Position numbers and translations under genes: made by a program | Origin: an uncultured Oribacterium sp. | GTDB lineage: Bacteria > Bacillota > Clostridia > Lachnospirales > Lachnospiraceae | Reading direction: 5' to 3' | NCBI GenBank assembly: GCA_934270345.1 | Contig: CAKQPT010000007.1 | Span: 26,112 to 90,111 of the forward strand | DNA: 64,000 bases | The notes under the pieces: generated by a model | The model's input: only the letters and a program-made list of their open reading frames with translations | What the model was told of the DNA's origin: nothing | The model's database searches: none | Shown: one piece after another, positions 39,401-48,464 of the stretch | How the letters are laid out: each line of letters opens with the position of its first letter | Numbering within the stretch: position 1 is the stretch's first letter

Positions 39401-40415
39401 TACAGGGCCAATGCCTACATCAGAGCACATGCCGTCCGGACTTCGCTCAGCCGCAGCGCCTGCGGACGCGGCTCCGCGCAGAGCAACGGTAGAGGCCGAC
39501 AGCATTGGCCGGACCAGCGAAGCGGCGATGGAGCACTGCCGGCTCTGCCCTCGACAGTGCGGCGTGAACCGGAACGCGGGGCAGAAGGGCGTCTGCGGCG
39601 TCGGCTCCGAGCTCTACATCGCGCGGGCGGCGCTCCACTACTGGGAGGAGCCGTGCATCTCCGGTAAGGAAGGCAGCGGCGCGGTGTTTTTTTCCGGCTG
39701 CACTCTGAAGTGCGTGTTCTGCCAGAACTATGAGCTCAGCCACCAGGAGGTCGGAAAGCGCGTCAGCCTAGAGCGACTCGCGGAGATCTTCTTCGAGCTG
39801 GAGGCGCAGGGCGCGAACAACATCAACCTCGTGACCCCGGACCACTACATCCCCCTCATCGCGCAGGCCATGGAGCGGAGTCGCGTGCAGGGACTGAAGA
39901 TCCCCTTCGTCATCAACTGCTCCGGCTATGAAACGACCGAGCTGATCCGCCGCCTGGACGGCCTCGCGGACATCTACCTCGACGACTTCAAGTACATGGA
40001 CAGCGCGAAGGCGCAGAAGTACTCCGGCGCCGGGGACTACCCGGAACGAGCGCAGGAAAGCCTCGCCGAGATGGTGCGCCAGTGCCCGGAGCCCGTCTTC
40101 GACGAACGCGGCATGATGCAGAAGGGCGTGATCGTCCGCCACCTCCTCATGCCGTCGATGGTCCATAACGCAGAACGCGTCGTCGACTACGTGTATGACC
40201 GCTACGGCGACCAGGTCTACCTCAGTCTCATGCACCAGTTCACCCCCTTCCCGCGCCTCGAAAAGTGGCCGGAGATCAACCGCCGCGTCACCCGCCGCGA
40301 GTACGAACGCCTCATCGACTACGCCCTCGAAAAGGGCGTCACCAACGCCTTCATCCAGGAAGGCAGCGTCGCGAAGGAGAGCTTCGTCCCACAGTGGAAC
40401 GGCGTAGGTGTTTAG
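39387..40415 (+). CDS. PflX-like radical SAM protein with atypical N-terminal extension
   Basis: 342 residues. A cysteine motif CRLCPRQCGVNRNAGQKGVCG (from about residue 51, 21 residues with its spacer) precedes the radical SAM site GCTLKCVFCQNYELS. Later motifs are INLVTPDHYIP, YLDDFKYMD and YLSLMHQFTP. This is the COG1313/PflX group, related to pyruvate-formate-lyase activases; its substrate is unknown. The first 47 residues are low-complexity and unlike the family, and are encoded by a palindrome-rich stretch. GGAAGGAG supports ATG 39387, but ATG 39528 (MEHCRLCP) would give a standard-length protein. Confidence 0.8.
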   Translation: METHSTGPMPTSEHMPSGLRSAAAPADAAPRRATVEADSIGRTSEAAMEHCRLCPRQCGVNRNAGQKGVCGVGSELYIARAALHYWEEPCISGKEGSGAVFFSGCTLKCVFCQNYELSHQEVGKRVSLERLAEIFFELEAQGANNINLVTPDHYIPLIAQAMERSRVQGLKIPFVINCSGYETTELIRRLDGLADIYLDDFKYMDSAKAQKYSGAGDYPERAQESLAEMVRQCPEPVFDERGMMQKGVIVRHLLMPSMVHNAERVVDYVYDRYGDQVYLSLMHQFTPFPRLEKWPEINRRVTRREYERLIDYALEKGVTNAFIQEGSVAKESFVPQWNGVGV

Positions 40416-40450
40416 TAGTACTGTGCCTCCGTTGCCGCCCCTCTGCGTAT
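40416..40450. repeat. Fragment of palindromic element A (A5)
   Basis: TAGTACTGTGCCTCCGTTGC and the following GCCCCTC, right after the radical SAM stop. Its complement matches bases 63932 onward in the copy at the window end, and the AGTACTGTGC core is shared with 19095. Confidence 0.6.
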
Positions 40451-40508
40451 TCACAGTGCTGTGCACCCGATTTAGTACGTAATCCTATAGGGAAACTAGG
40501 AAATCTTG

Positions 40509-40537
40509 TTGCGGAAGCGAATCCGCTGGGCTATAAT
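40509..40537 (+). promoter_or_regulatory. Promoter of the suf operon
   Basis: TTGCGG (40509-40514), 17-base spacer, TATAAT (40532-40537). Confidence 0.78.
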
Positions 40538-40680
40538 CGAAGCTGCTGATGTCTGGAGTCATATGGCCACCAGGCACCCGCAGCTTTTTATATATTCCCG
40601 CACGTCTGTGGAGGCGACACAGCCGTACGGTGATCATGTTCTACATGAATAGAATTCACGCCCCGCACCCGGGGCTCTTA
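40538..40680 (+). promoter_or_regulatory. suf leader with attenuator-like hairpin
   Basis: About 150 transcribed bases before sufC. AAGCTGC (40540-40546) can pair with GCAGCTT (40579-40585), which runs into TTTT like an intrinsic terminator. A second stem GCCCC/GGGGC lies just before the ribosome site. Premature termination control in response to Fe-S or sulfur status is plausible; I recognise no known riboswitch. Confidence 0.5.
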
Positions 40681-40693
40681 TGGAGGAATGAAT

Positions 40694-41437
40694 ATGGCAG
40701 ATTTACTGAATGTCAAGAATCTTCAGGTAAAGGTCGAGGAGAAGGAGATTCTCCACGGCGTCGATCTGACAGTGAATAGAGGCGAGACCCACGTCCTGAT
40801 GGGACCGAACGGTGCCGGCAAGTCCACCCTCGGAAACGCACTGATGGGCAACCCGCAGTACCAGATCATCGGCGGAAAGATCCTGTTCAACGGCCAGGAC
40901 ATCACGACCGAGCCGACCGATCAGAGAGCGAAGCTCGGTATGTTCCTGTCCTTCCAGAACCCGCTCGAGGTACCGGGCATCACCCTCGGTAACTTCATCC
41001 GCTCGGCGCTGCAGCAGAGAACCGGAAAGCACATCCGTCTCTGGGATTTCAAGAAGGAGATGAAGAAGGCGATGGAGGTCCTCGATATGGACCCGAGCTA
41101 CGCTGACCGTGATCTCAATGTCGGCTTCTCCGGCGGTGAGAAGAAGAAGGCCGAGATCCTGCAGCTCCTCATGCTGAAGCCGTCCCTCGCGATCCTCGAC
41201 GAGACCGACTCCGGCCTCGACGTCGACGCCGTTCGTACCGTAAGTAAGGGCGTCGAGGAGTACCAGAAGTCCATGGACGGTGCCCTCATCATCATCACCC
41301 ACTCCACGAGAATCCTCGAATCCCTGAAGGTTGACAAGACCCACGTCCTCGTCAGCGGCCAGATGAAGGCCGAGGGCGACGCGTCGATGGTTGATCGCAT
41401 CAACGAGAACGGCTTCGTGGATTTCCTGAACAAGTAA
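40694..41437 (+). CDS. sufC: Fe-S assembly ATPase SufC
   Basis: 247 residues. Walker A GPNGAGKSTLGN, SufC-specific FLSFQNPLEVPGI, signature GFSGGEKKKAEILQ, Walker B AILDETDSGLDVD and the switch His in IITHSTR. It is the ATPase of the SufBCD scaffold. ATG 40694 is chosen over 40688 because TGGAGG is only 1 base from the earlier codon. First gene of sufCBDSU. Confidence 0.96.
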   Translation: MADLLNVKNLQVKVEEKEILHGVDLTVNRGETHVLMGPNGAGKSTLGNALMGNPQYQIIGGKILFNGQDITTEPTDQRAKLGMFLSFQNPLEVPGITLGNFIRSALQQRTGKHIRLWDFKKEMKKAMEVLDMDPSYADRDLNVGFSGGEKKKAEILQLLMLKPSLAILDETDSGLDVDAVRTVSKGVEEYQKSMDGALIIITHSTRILESLKVDKTHVLVSGQMKAEGDASMVDRINENGFVDFLNK

Positions 41438-41455
41438 GCGTGGAGGACAGCATCT

Positions 41456-42874
41456 ATGGCAAATAAGGAAAAGGCAGAGGTTCAGGACATCAACCGCTCC
41501 ATGTACGATTTCCGTTACGAAGAGAAGGATACGGATTTCTACAAGATCCAGGAGGGCCTGACGAAGGATATCGTCCTCGAGATCTCTGAGAAGAAGGGAG
41601 ACCCGGCGTGGATGCGGGACTTCCGTTTAAAGTCACTTGAAATTTATAATCAGAAAAAGGTTCCGCAGTGGGGCCCGAGCATCGACGGCCTCGATATGAA
41701 CAACATCGTGACCTACGTCAAGCCGAAGACGAAGATGACCGCGGACTGGGAAGAGGTTCCGGAGGACATCAAGAACACCTTCGAGAAGCTCGGTATCCCG
41801 CAGGCAGAGCGTGAGTCGCTCGCCGGCGTCGGTGCACAGTACGACTCCGAGCTCGTCTACCATAATCTCCAGAAGGAGGTTGAGGAGCAGGGCGTCGTGT
41901 ATACCGACATCGAGTCGGCACTGCACGGTCCGTATGCGGACATGATCCGGGATCACTTCATGCACCTCGTACCGCCGACGGATCATAAGTTCGCGGCACT
42001 CCACGGTGCGGTCTGGTCCGGCGGCTCCTTCGTGTACATCCCGAAGGGCGTCTCCGTCGAGATCCCGCTGCAGTCCTACTTCCGTCTGAACGCCCCGGGC
42101 GCCGGACAGTTCGAGCACACCCTGATCATCGTCGATGAGGGCGCACAGCTCCACTTCATCGAGGGCTGCTCTGCACCGAAGTACAACATCGCGAACCTGC
42201 ATGCCGGCTGCGTCGAGCTCTACGTCGGAAAGAATGCGAAGCTTCGTTACTCGACCATCGAGAACTGGTCGAAGAACATGTACAACCTGAACACGAAGCG
42301 TGCCATCGTCGAAGAGGGCGGCACGATGGAGTGGGTATCCGGATCCTTCGGCTCCCATGTTTCCTACCTCTATCCGATGACCATCCTGAAGGGCGACAAC
42401 TCCCGCATGGAGTTCACCGGCGTTACCTTCGCCGGCAAGGGCCAGAACCTCGATACCGGTGCGAAGGTCGTCCATAACGGTAAGAATACCAGCTCCTACA
42501 TCAACACCCGTTCCATCAGTAAGGATGGCGGTATCAGCACCTATCGTTCCTCCGTCGTCATCAACAACTCGGCGAAGCACGCGAAGGCGGCGGTTTCCTG
42601 CCAGTCCCTGATGCTCGACGACATCTCCCGCTCCGACACCATCCCGGCGATGGATGTCCGCACCCAGGACGCCGACGTCGGACACGAGGCGAAGATCGGA
42701 CGGATCTCCGACGATGCCGTATTCTATCTGATGTCCCGCGGTCTCTCCGAGGAGGACGCGCGTGCGCTGATCGTTTCCGGCTTCGCAGACAGTGTTTCGA
42801 AGGAGCTCCCGCTCGAGTACGCCGTTGAGATGAACAACCTCATCCGTCTCGAGATGAAGGGCGCGATCGGTTAA
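41456..42874 (+). CDS. sufB: Fe-S assembly scaffold SufB
   Basis: 472 residues. Beta-helix scaffold protein with FAALHGAVWSGGSFVYIPKGVSVEIPLQ-type core, EGCSAPKYNIANLHAGCVELYVG, VSGSFGSHVSYLYPM and the C-terminal SRGLSEEDARALIVSGFADSV. Cysteines available for cluster or persulfide transfer include those in EGCSAP and HAGCVE. With SufC and SufD it builds Fe-S clusters. GGAGGA precedes the start. Confidence 0.96.
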   Translation: MANKEKAEVQDINRSMYDFRYEEKDTDFYKIQEGLTKDIVLEISEKKGDPAWMRDFRLKSLEIYNQKKVPQWGPSIDGLDMNNIVTYVKPKTKMTADWEEVPEDIKNTFEKLGIPQAERESLAGVGAQYDSELVYHNLQKEVEEQGVVYTDIESALHGPYADMIRDHFMHLVPPTDHKFAALHGAVWSGGSFVYIPKGVSVEIPLQSYFRLNAPGAGQFEHTLIIVDEGAQLHFIEGCSAPKYNIANLHAGCVELYVGKNAKLRYSTIENWSKNMYNLNTKRAIVEEGGTMEWVSGSFGSHVSYLYPMTILKGDNSRMEFTGVTFAGKGQNLDTGAKVVHNGKNTSSYINTRSISKDGGISTYRSSVVINNSAKHAKAAVSCQSLMLDDISRSDTIPAMDVRTQDADVGHEAKIGRISDDAVFYLMSRGLSEEDARALIVSGFADSVSKELPLEYAVEMNNLIRLEMKGAIG

Positions 42875-42885
42875 GGAGGGCAGAG

Positions 42886-43965
42886 ATGAAGGAAAATCAG
42901 CTTTTAGTAAATGTTCTGCCGTCACCGACCTATAACTGGCTCCGGATGAACGACGCAGATGTGAAGGTGCCGGGCAATGCGGTCGAAGGTAATCCGATGG
43001 TGACCCGGACCGCCGATGTCACCGCGACGGTAACGGATTATACCGAGATCCAGGATATCGCCGGCGGCATGGGCTATGATTTCGATACCTATATGAAGCA
43101 TTCGGACGCGGATGTTCTGAAACTCCAGATCGGCCGTCAGCAGAAGGCCGCACAGCCGGTGCATATCGAGTTCGATTACGCGAAGGACTGTGCAGACGTA
43201 AACGCCGTCTACATTGACGCAGACGAAGGAAGCGAGCTCATCGTCGTGATGGATTTCCGCTCCGCAGCAGAGGCCGCCGGCTTCGCCGCGGTACAGACGA
43301 AGATCCATGTGGCGAAGGACGCCCGCGTACTGCTCGTGCAGATCCAGCGCCTCGGCCAGGGCTTCCGCTTCCTGAACGACGTGGCCGCGAAGACAGAAGA
43401 CAATGCCGGCTTCGAGCAGATCGAGCTCATCCTCGGTGGCGCGGACACCTACCAGGGTTCCCGTACCGATCTCGTCGGTGCACACAGCAGCCTGAAGACC
43501 GATATCGGCTATCTTCTGAAGAACGAGGAGCACCTCGATATGAACTACATCGCGAACCACATCGGCCGGAAGACCGAGTGTGCGATCGATGTGAAGGGCG
43601 TGCTCCGCGATGAGGCACACAAGCTCTTCCGTGGCACGATCGACCTCCGGAAAGGCGCAAAGGGTGCCCTCGGAAACGAGCTCGAGGATGTACTTCTGAT
43701 GGATGACCACGTCATAAACCAGACCATCCCGGTCATCCTCTGCGATGAGGAAGACGTCGAGGGTAATCACGGTGCGACGATCGGCCGTATCGATGAGGCC
43801 CTGCTGTTCTACCTTGAGTCGAGAGGTATGAGCCAGGCTGAGGTCTACGAGATGATGGCCGGTGCCCGCATCGATTCAGTGATCCATAAGATTCCGGACG
43901 CCGCAACACGTGACCGCGTGTTCGAGGAGCTCAAGGGTCATAAGGAGGAGAGATATGATGACTGA
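42886..43965 (+). CDS. sufD: Fe-S assembly protein SufD
   Basis: 359 residues, sharing the SufB/D beta-helix core: GSRTDLVGAHSSLKTDIGYLLKN, FRGTIDLRKGAKGALGNELEDVLLMDD, and the C-terminal NHGATIGRIDEALLFYLESRGMSQAEVYEMMAGA. It is the non-catalytic partner of SufB. AAGGAGGG precedes the ATG. It overlaps sufS by about 11 bases. Confidence 0.94.
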   Translation: MKENQLLVNVLPSPTYNWLRMNDADVKVPGNAVEGNPMVTRTADVTATVTDYTEIQDIAGGMGYDFDTYMKHSDADVLKLQIGRQQKAAQPVHIEFDYAKDCADVNAVYIDADEGSELIVVMDFRSAAEAAGFAAVQTKIHVAKDARVLLVQIQRLGQGFRFLNDVAAKTEDNAGFEQIELILGGADTYQGSRTDLVGAHSSLKTDIGYLLKNEEHLDMNYIANHIGRKTECAIDVKGVLRDEAHKLFRGTIDLRKGAKGALGNELEDVLLMDDHVINQTIPVILCDEEDVEGNHGATIGRIDEALLFYLESRGMSQAEVYEMMAGARIDSVIHKIPDAATRDRVFEELKGHKEERYDD

Positions 43966-45196
43966 GATCACAAGAGAAGAGCGTCAGCGTGAGGACCGCG
44001 AAATCCTGCAGCATTTCCCGATCCTCGATGGCAGCTTCACCTACCTCGATAATGGTGCGACGACCCAGAAGCCGCAGTGTGTCCTCGACGCGATGATGCA
44101 CTACTATACGAAGGAAAACGCAAACCCGATGCGCGGTCTCTATGACCTCTCCATCAAGGCCACCGAGGCCTACGAGGATGCGCGTGAGACCGTCCGTGCC
44201 TTCATCAATGCACGCTCCCACGAGGAGATCATCTTCACACGGAACGCCACCGAGAGCCTGAATCTCGTGGCGTACACCTACGGACGCGCGTTTATCAAGG
44301 AAGGCGACGAGATCGTCATCACCATCATGGAGCACCACAGCAATATGCTGCCATGGCAGCAGCTCTGTAAGGAAAAGGGCGCGAAACTCACCTACATCCT
44401 GCCGGAAGCGGATGGCACGATCACCGAGGAGATGTTTCGCTCCTACATGAACCCGAACGTCAAGCTCGTGGCGATGACCCAGGTGTCGAACGTGCTCGGC
44501 GTGAAGAATGACATCAAGACCTTCGCCCGCATCGCCCACGAGAACGGCGCGGTCTTCGTATGCGATGGCGCACAGTCCATCCCGCATATGAAGGTCGATG
44601 TGCAGGAGCTCGACTGCGATTTCCTGTCCTTCTCCGGTCACAAGATCTACGGACCGATGGGCATCGGCGTGCTCTATGGAAAGCGCGATCTCCTCGACAA
44701 GATGCCACCATTCCTCTTCGGCGGCGAGATGATCGAGTATGTCACCACCGAGGGCGCGACCTGGAACGAGCTGCCACATAAGTTCGAGGCAGGTACGGTC
44801 AATGATGGCGGTGCGGTCGGACTGGCTGCCGCCCTCCGCTTCGTCTCTTCGATCGGCTTCGACCGGATCGAGGAGCGGGAGCTTCATCTCACGAAGCTGA
44901 TGATGACGGAGATGCAGAAGCTGCCGTATGTGCACATCCTCGGATCCACCGACCCGGAGAAGCACCACGGCATCGTCACCTTCACCGTCGACGGCGTGCA
45001 CCCGCACGACATCGCGGCGATCTTCGACTCTCACAAGGTCGACATCCGTGCCGGACACCACTGCGCACAGCCGCTCATGAAGTTCTGCCATACCCCGAGT
45101 ACGGTACGTGCAAGTATGGGCCTCTACAACACCGAGGAGGATGTACAGCATTTCCTCGATGCCCTGAAGAAGCTGAGAGAGGAGATGGGTTACTGA
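43955..45196 (+). CDS. sufS: Cysteine desulfurase SufS
   Basis: 413 residues, group II cysteine desulfurase. PLP lysine in SFSGHKIYGPMGIGVLYG, active-site Cys in GHHCAQPLM, and VRASMGLYNTEEDV near the C terminus. It takes sulfur from cysteine and passes it to SufU. The preceding AAGGAGG suits ATG 43955 (or the next codon, also ATG). The stop overlaps sufU by 1 base (TGATG). Confidence 0.96.
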   Translation: MMTEITREERQREDREILQHFPILDGSFTYLDNGATTQKPQCVLDAMMHYYTKENANPMRGLYDLSIKATEAYEDARETVRAFINARSHEEIIFTRNATESLNLVAYTYGRAFIKEGDEIVITIMEHHSNMLPWQQLCKEKGAKLTYILPEADGTITEEMFRSYMNPNVKLVAMTQVSNVLGVKNDIKTFARIAHENGAVFVCDGAQSIPHMKVDVQELDCDFLSFSGHKIYGPMGIGVLYGKRDLLDKMPPFLFGGEMIEYVTTEGATWNELPHKFEAGTVNDGGAVGLAAALRFVSSIGFDRIEERELHLTKLMMTEMQKLPYVHILGSTDPEKHHGIVTFTVDGVHPHDIAAIFDSHKVDIRAGHHCAQPLMKFCHTPSTVRASMGLYNTEEDVQHFLDALKKLREEMGY

Positions 45197-45663
45197 TGGC
45201 GATTACATTTTACAACGAGGTCCTGACGGACCATAACATTCATCCTGCCCATAAGTATAAGATGGAGGACGCAACCTACTCCCTTGAGGGTGTGAACCCA
45301 AGCTGCGGCGACGACGTCGTGCTCTACATCAAGGTCAACGCCGACAACGTGATCGAGGACGCCTCCTTCGACGGAGACGGCTGCGCGATCTCCCAGGCCA
45401 GCGCCGACATGATGTGCGACCTCATCATCGGCAAGCCGAAGGACGAGGCACTCCGCCTCTCCGAGATTTTCCTCCGCATGATCAAGGGTAAGATCACCGA
45501 CGAAGAGAAGGACGAGCTCGAAGAAGCCGGCATCCTCGAAGACATCTCGCACATGCCGGCCCGCGTTAAGTGCGCGGTGCTTGGCTGGCACACCATGGAC
45601 CAGATCTTCCAGGACGCCGACGCCGGAAAGATCGATCAGTATGACGGTAAATTTGAAAAGTGA
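45196..45663 (+). CDS. sufU: SufU sulfur-transfer/scaffold protein
   Basis: 155 residues. SufU layout with Cys ligands in NPSCGDDV, GDGCAISQASADMM and ARVKCAVLGW, and the insertion between the second and third typical of SufU rather than IscU. It binds zinc and receives persulfide sulfur from SufS. Translation is coupled to sufS. Last gene of the operon. Confidence 0.95.
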   Translation: MAITFYNEVLTDHNIHPAHKYKMEDATYSLEGVNPSCGDDVVLYIKVNADNVIEDASFDGDGCAISQASADMMCDLIIGKPKDEALRLSEIFLRMIKGKITDEEKDELEEAGILEDISHMPARVKCAVLGWHTMDQIFQDADAGKIDQYDGKFEK

Positions 45664-45665
45664 TC

Positions 45666-45692
45666 AAAAGGCACCCGCGGGGTGCCTTTTTT
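45666..45692 (+). terminator. suf operon terminator
   Basis: AAAAGGCACCC, three-base loop, GGGTGCCTTTTTT. Confidence 0.92.
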
Positions 45693-45815
45693 AATTCCAA
45701 AAACCTAAAGGAAATTGTAAAGTCTGAGCATTGTAAACGCCGCAGCGCTTCGTTATAATGAGAATGTTTATTAAAAGGGGATTTTTGCACATTTCGGAAG
45801 ACGGAACAGGAATAC

Positions 45816-48461
45816 ATGAAGAATTACAGCCGATTTAACGTAGATAAAACCTTATATGAGATGGACAACACGAAGGTCAAGCTCGGGCACAGCATCGCGC
45901 ATTTTATCCAGATGGCGCTGCTGATCCTCGTGCTCTGCCTCTGCCTCCTGGGCGCCGCGATGGGCTTCGGCATGTTCAGGGGTATCCTCGACTCCGCGCC
46001 GGACATCGACACGATTCATATCGGTCCGAGCGCCTATGCCTCGAAGGTGCTGGACACCGATGGAAACATTACCGCAACGCTGGTGACGGCGGGCTCAAAC
46101 CGTGAGCGCGTGAGCTACGAGCAACTCCCGAAGGACCTCATCAACGCCTTCGTTGCGATCGAGGACGAGCGTTTCTGGCAGCACAACGGCATCGACCTGA
46201 AGTCGATTCTCCGTGCGGTCCGCGGCGTGGTGTCGGATGACGACTCCGCGGGCGGCGGCTCGACGATCACGCAGCAGCTGATCAAGAACAATGTCTTCGG
46301 CGGCGGTCTCCACGAAGGAAAGTTCGAGCGCTATGTCCGGAAGTTCCAGGAGCAGTACCTGGCCCTCGAGATCGAGAACCAGCCGGGTCTCAGCAAGGAA
46401 GAAATCAAGCAGAGTATCATCACCGAGTATCTGAACACCATCAACCTCGGCTCGAATACCCTCGGCGTCAAGGTGGCGGCGCGACGTTACTTTAATAAAG
46501 AGGTGAGCGATCTGACGCTCTCCGAGTGTGCGGTCATCGCGTCGATCACGAAGAACCCGAGCGGACTGAACCCGATCACCCATCCGGAGCGGAACGCAGA
46601 GCGCCGTGCGCAGGTACTGAAGAACATGCTTGAGCAGGGTTATATCGATCAGGCGCAGTATGATGAAGCACGGGCGGACGACGTGTACGCACGTATCCAG
46701 GATGTCAATGTGCAGAAGACGGCGGAGAATGAGCCGTACTCCTACTTCGTGGATGAGCTGACGGCACAGGTGATCCAGGAGCTCCAGGACCGCCTCGGCT
46801 ATACGAAGGACAAGGCGACCGACCTCCTGTACTCCGGTGGTCTCACGATCTACTCGACCCAGGATCCGAGCCTCCAGACCATCGTCGATGAGGAGGTCAA
46901 TAATCCGGACAACTATGACACGGCGAAGCATTCCGTGACCTGGCGCTATACGCTGAAGCACGACGACGGCTCGATCGTGAACTACTCCGAGAAGGATCTC
47001 ATTCGCTGGATGAAGGAGGTGAAGGGCATCAACTTTAACGGCCTCTTCAGCTCGGAGGACTCGGCGAAGTCTTATGTTGAGCAGTATAAGGCGGAGCTCG
47101 TCAGCTCGAGCGATAAGGAGCTGGGTGAGCAGTTCTTCACGACCCTGGAGCCGCAGGTTTCCTTCGTGCTCATGGACCCGCACACCGGCCAGGTGAAGGC
47201 CATCAGCGGCGGCCGTGGCGAGAAGCGCTACTCCCTGTCCCTGAACCGTGCGACCGGCACCCTCCGGCAGCCGGGATCGACCTTCAAGCTGATTACGTCT
47301 TTCGCACCGGCCATCGACCTCTATGGGGCAACATTGGCCACCCCTTTCTATGATACGGCGTATACGCTCGGCAACAAGACCTTCAAGAACTGGTACAGCT
47401 CCGGCTTCCTCGGCTATCAGACGATCCGGGACGGTATCATCTACTCGCTGAACATCATCGCGGTGCGCTGCCTGATGGAGCAGCTGAATCCGCACGAGGG
47501 ACGGCTGTACGCGGAGAACCTCGGCATCACGAGCCTCCTCGACAGCGATGAGAACCCGGCGCTCGCGCTCGGCGGTATCACGAACGGTGTGACGAACCTC
47601 GAGCTCACGCAGGCCTTCGCGACGATCGCGAACGGAGGTCAGTTTAACAAGGCGAAGTTCTTCACGAAGATCCTCGATCAGGAGGGCAATGTGCTCCTCG
47701 ATACGAGCGAGGACCAGCCGCGGCAGGCGATGAAGGCCACGACGGCCTTCCTGCTGACCGACGCGATGAAGCAGTCCATGCTGCCAAACCGTGCGTATGC
47801 GGCTTCGGTGAACGTCAACTCGACCTCGACGCGTGCGCACTTCGACGGTATGAGCCTCGCCGGCAAGTCCGGTACGACGACGAAGGATGTCGATATCTGG
47901 TTCGTTGGATACTCTCCATATTATGTGGGCGGTATCTGGGGTGGCTGCGACGAAAACCAGCCGCTCATCGATAAGGCGAGCGGAGAGTACAACGGCGGTG
48001 CCGGCTTCCATAAGGACATCTGGCGCAAGATCATGAGCCGGGTCCACGAGGGACTGCCGGACATCGGCTTCACGCAGCCGGATGGCATCGTGCAGGCACA
48101 GGTCTGCCGCAAGTCCGGCAAGCTGCCGACGAGCGGCTGCTACGCGGATTACCGTGGCAGCTCCGTCATCACGGAGTACTTCGCAGAGGGTACGGTACCG
48201 ACCACGAACTGTGACCGTCATACGAGCTGGGGCTCCATCATCATCCCGGAGGATGAGAAGGATCTCGCGTACACGGATGACGGCGGCTTCGTCTTCCCGG
48301 AGCCGACCGAGGCGGAGACCGAGGAATCCTCGGATGATGAGGTAATCGGTGAGGGACCGGCGGATACGGCCGGACCGGGTGCGCCTGGTGTCTCAGGTAG
48401 CGGTGGCCCGGGCGAGGGCCTGCCGTCGCGGGACATCAAGGCACCGGTGGTCGAGGGATAA
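45816..48461 (+). CDS. Class A penicillin-binding protein (PBP1A-like)
   Basis: 881 residues, bifunctional peptidoglycan synthase. Cytoplasmic N terminus, membrane helix about 29-55. Glycosyltransferase 51 domain with catalytic Glu in AIEDERFWQHNGID and GGGSTITQQLIKN. Transpeptidase domain with the nucleophile motif QPGSTFKL, YSLN, and KSGTTTKD. The C-terminal 60 residues are acidic then Pro/Gly-rich, likely disordered. It polymerises and cross-links peptidoglycan outside the membrane. GAAGACGGAACAGGA precedes the ATG, a modest ribosome site. The stop is 3 bases before yigZ. Confidence 0.94.
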   Translation: MKNYSRFNVDKTLYEMDNTKVKLGHSIAHFIQMALLILVLCLCLLGAAMGFGMFRGILDSAPDIDTIHIGPSAYASKVLDTDGNITATLVTAGSNRERVSYEQLPKDLINAFVAIEDERFWQHNGIDLKSILRAVRGVVSDDDSAGGGSTITQQLIKNNVFGGGLHEGKFERYVRKFQEQYLALEIENQPGLSKEEIKQSIITEYLNTINLGSNTLGVKVAARRYFNKEVSDLTLSECAVIASITKNPSGLNPITHPERNAERRAQVLKNMLEQGYIDQAQYDEARADDVYARIQDVNVQKTAENEPYSYFVDELTAQVIQELQDRLGYTKDKATDLLYSGGLTIYSTQDPSLQTIVDEEVNNPDNYDTAKHSVTWRYTLKHDDGSIVNYSEKDLIRWMKEVKGINFNGLFSSEDSAKSYVEQYKAELVSSSDKELGEQFFTTLEPQVSFVLMDPHTGQVKAISGGRGEKRYSLSLNRATGTLRQPGSTFKLITSFAPAIDLYGATLATPFYDTAYTLGNKTFKNWYSSGFLGYQTIRDGIIYSLNIIAVRCLMEQLNPHEGRLYAENLGITSLLDSDENPALALGGITNGVTNLELTQAFATIANGGQFNKAKFFTKILDQEGNVLLDTSEDQPRQAMKATTAFLLTDAMKQSMLPNRAYAASVNVNSTSTRAHFDGMSLAGKSGTTTKDVDIWFVGYSPYYVGGIWGGCDENQPLIDKASGEYNGGAGFHKDIWRKIMSRVHEGLPDIGFTQPDGIVQAQVCRKSGKLPTSGCYADYRGSSVITEYFAEGTVPTTNCDRHTSWGSIIIPEDEKDLAYTDDGGFVFPEPTEAETEESSDDEVIGEGPADTAGPGAPGVSGSGGPGEGLPSRDIKAPVVEG

Positions 48462-48464
48462 AGA

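Noticed and set aside
46095..48221. Very long open frame (over 700 codons) on the minus strand
   Set aside because: It lies opposite the PBP gene and follows from GC-rich codon use; no motif or ribosome site. Similar antisense frames throughout the window were left out for the same reason.
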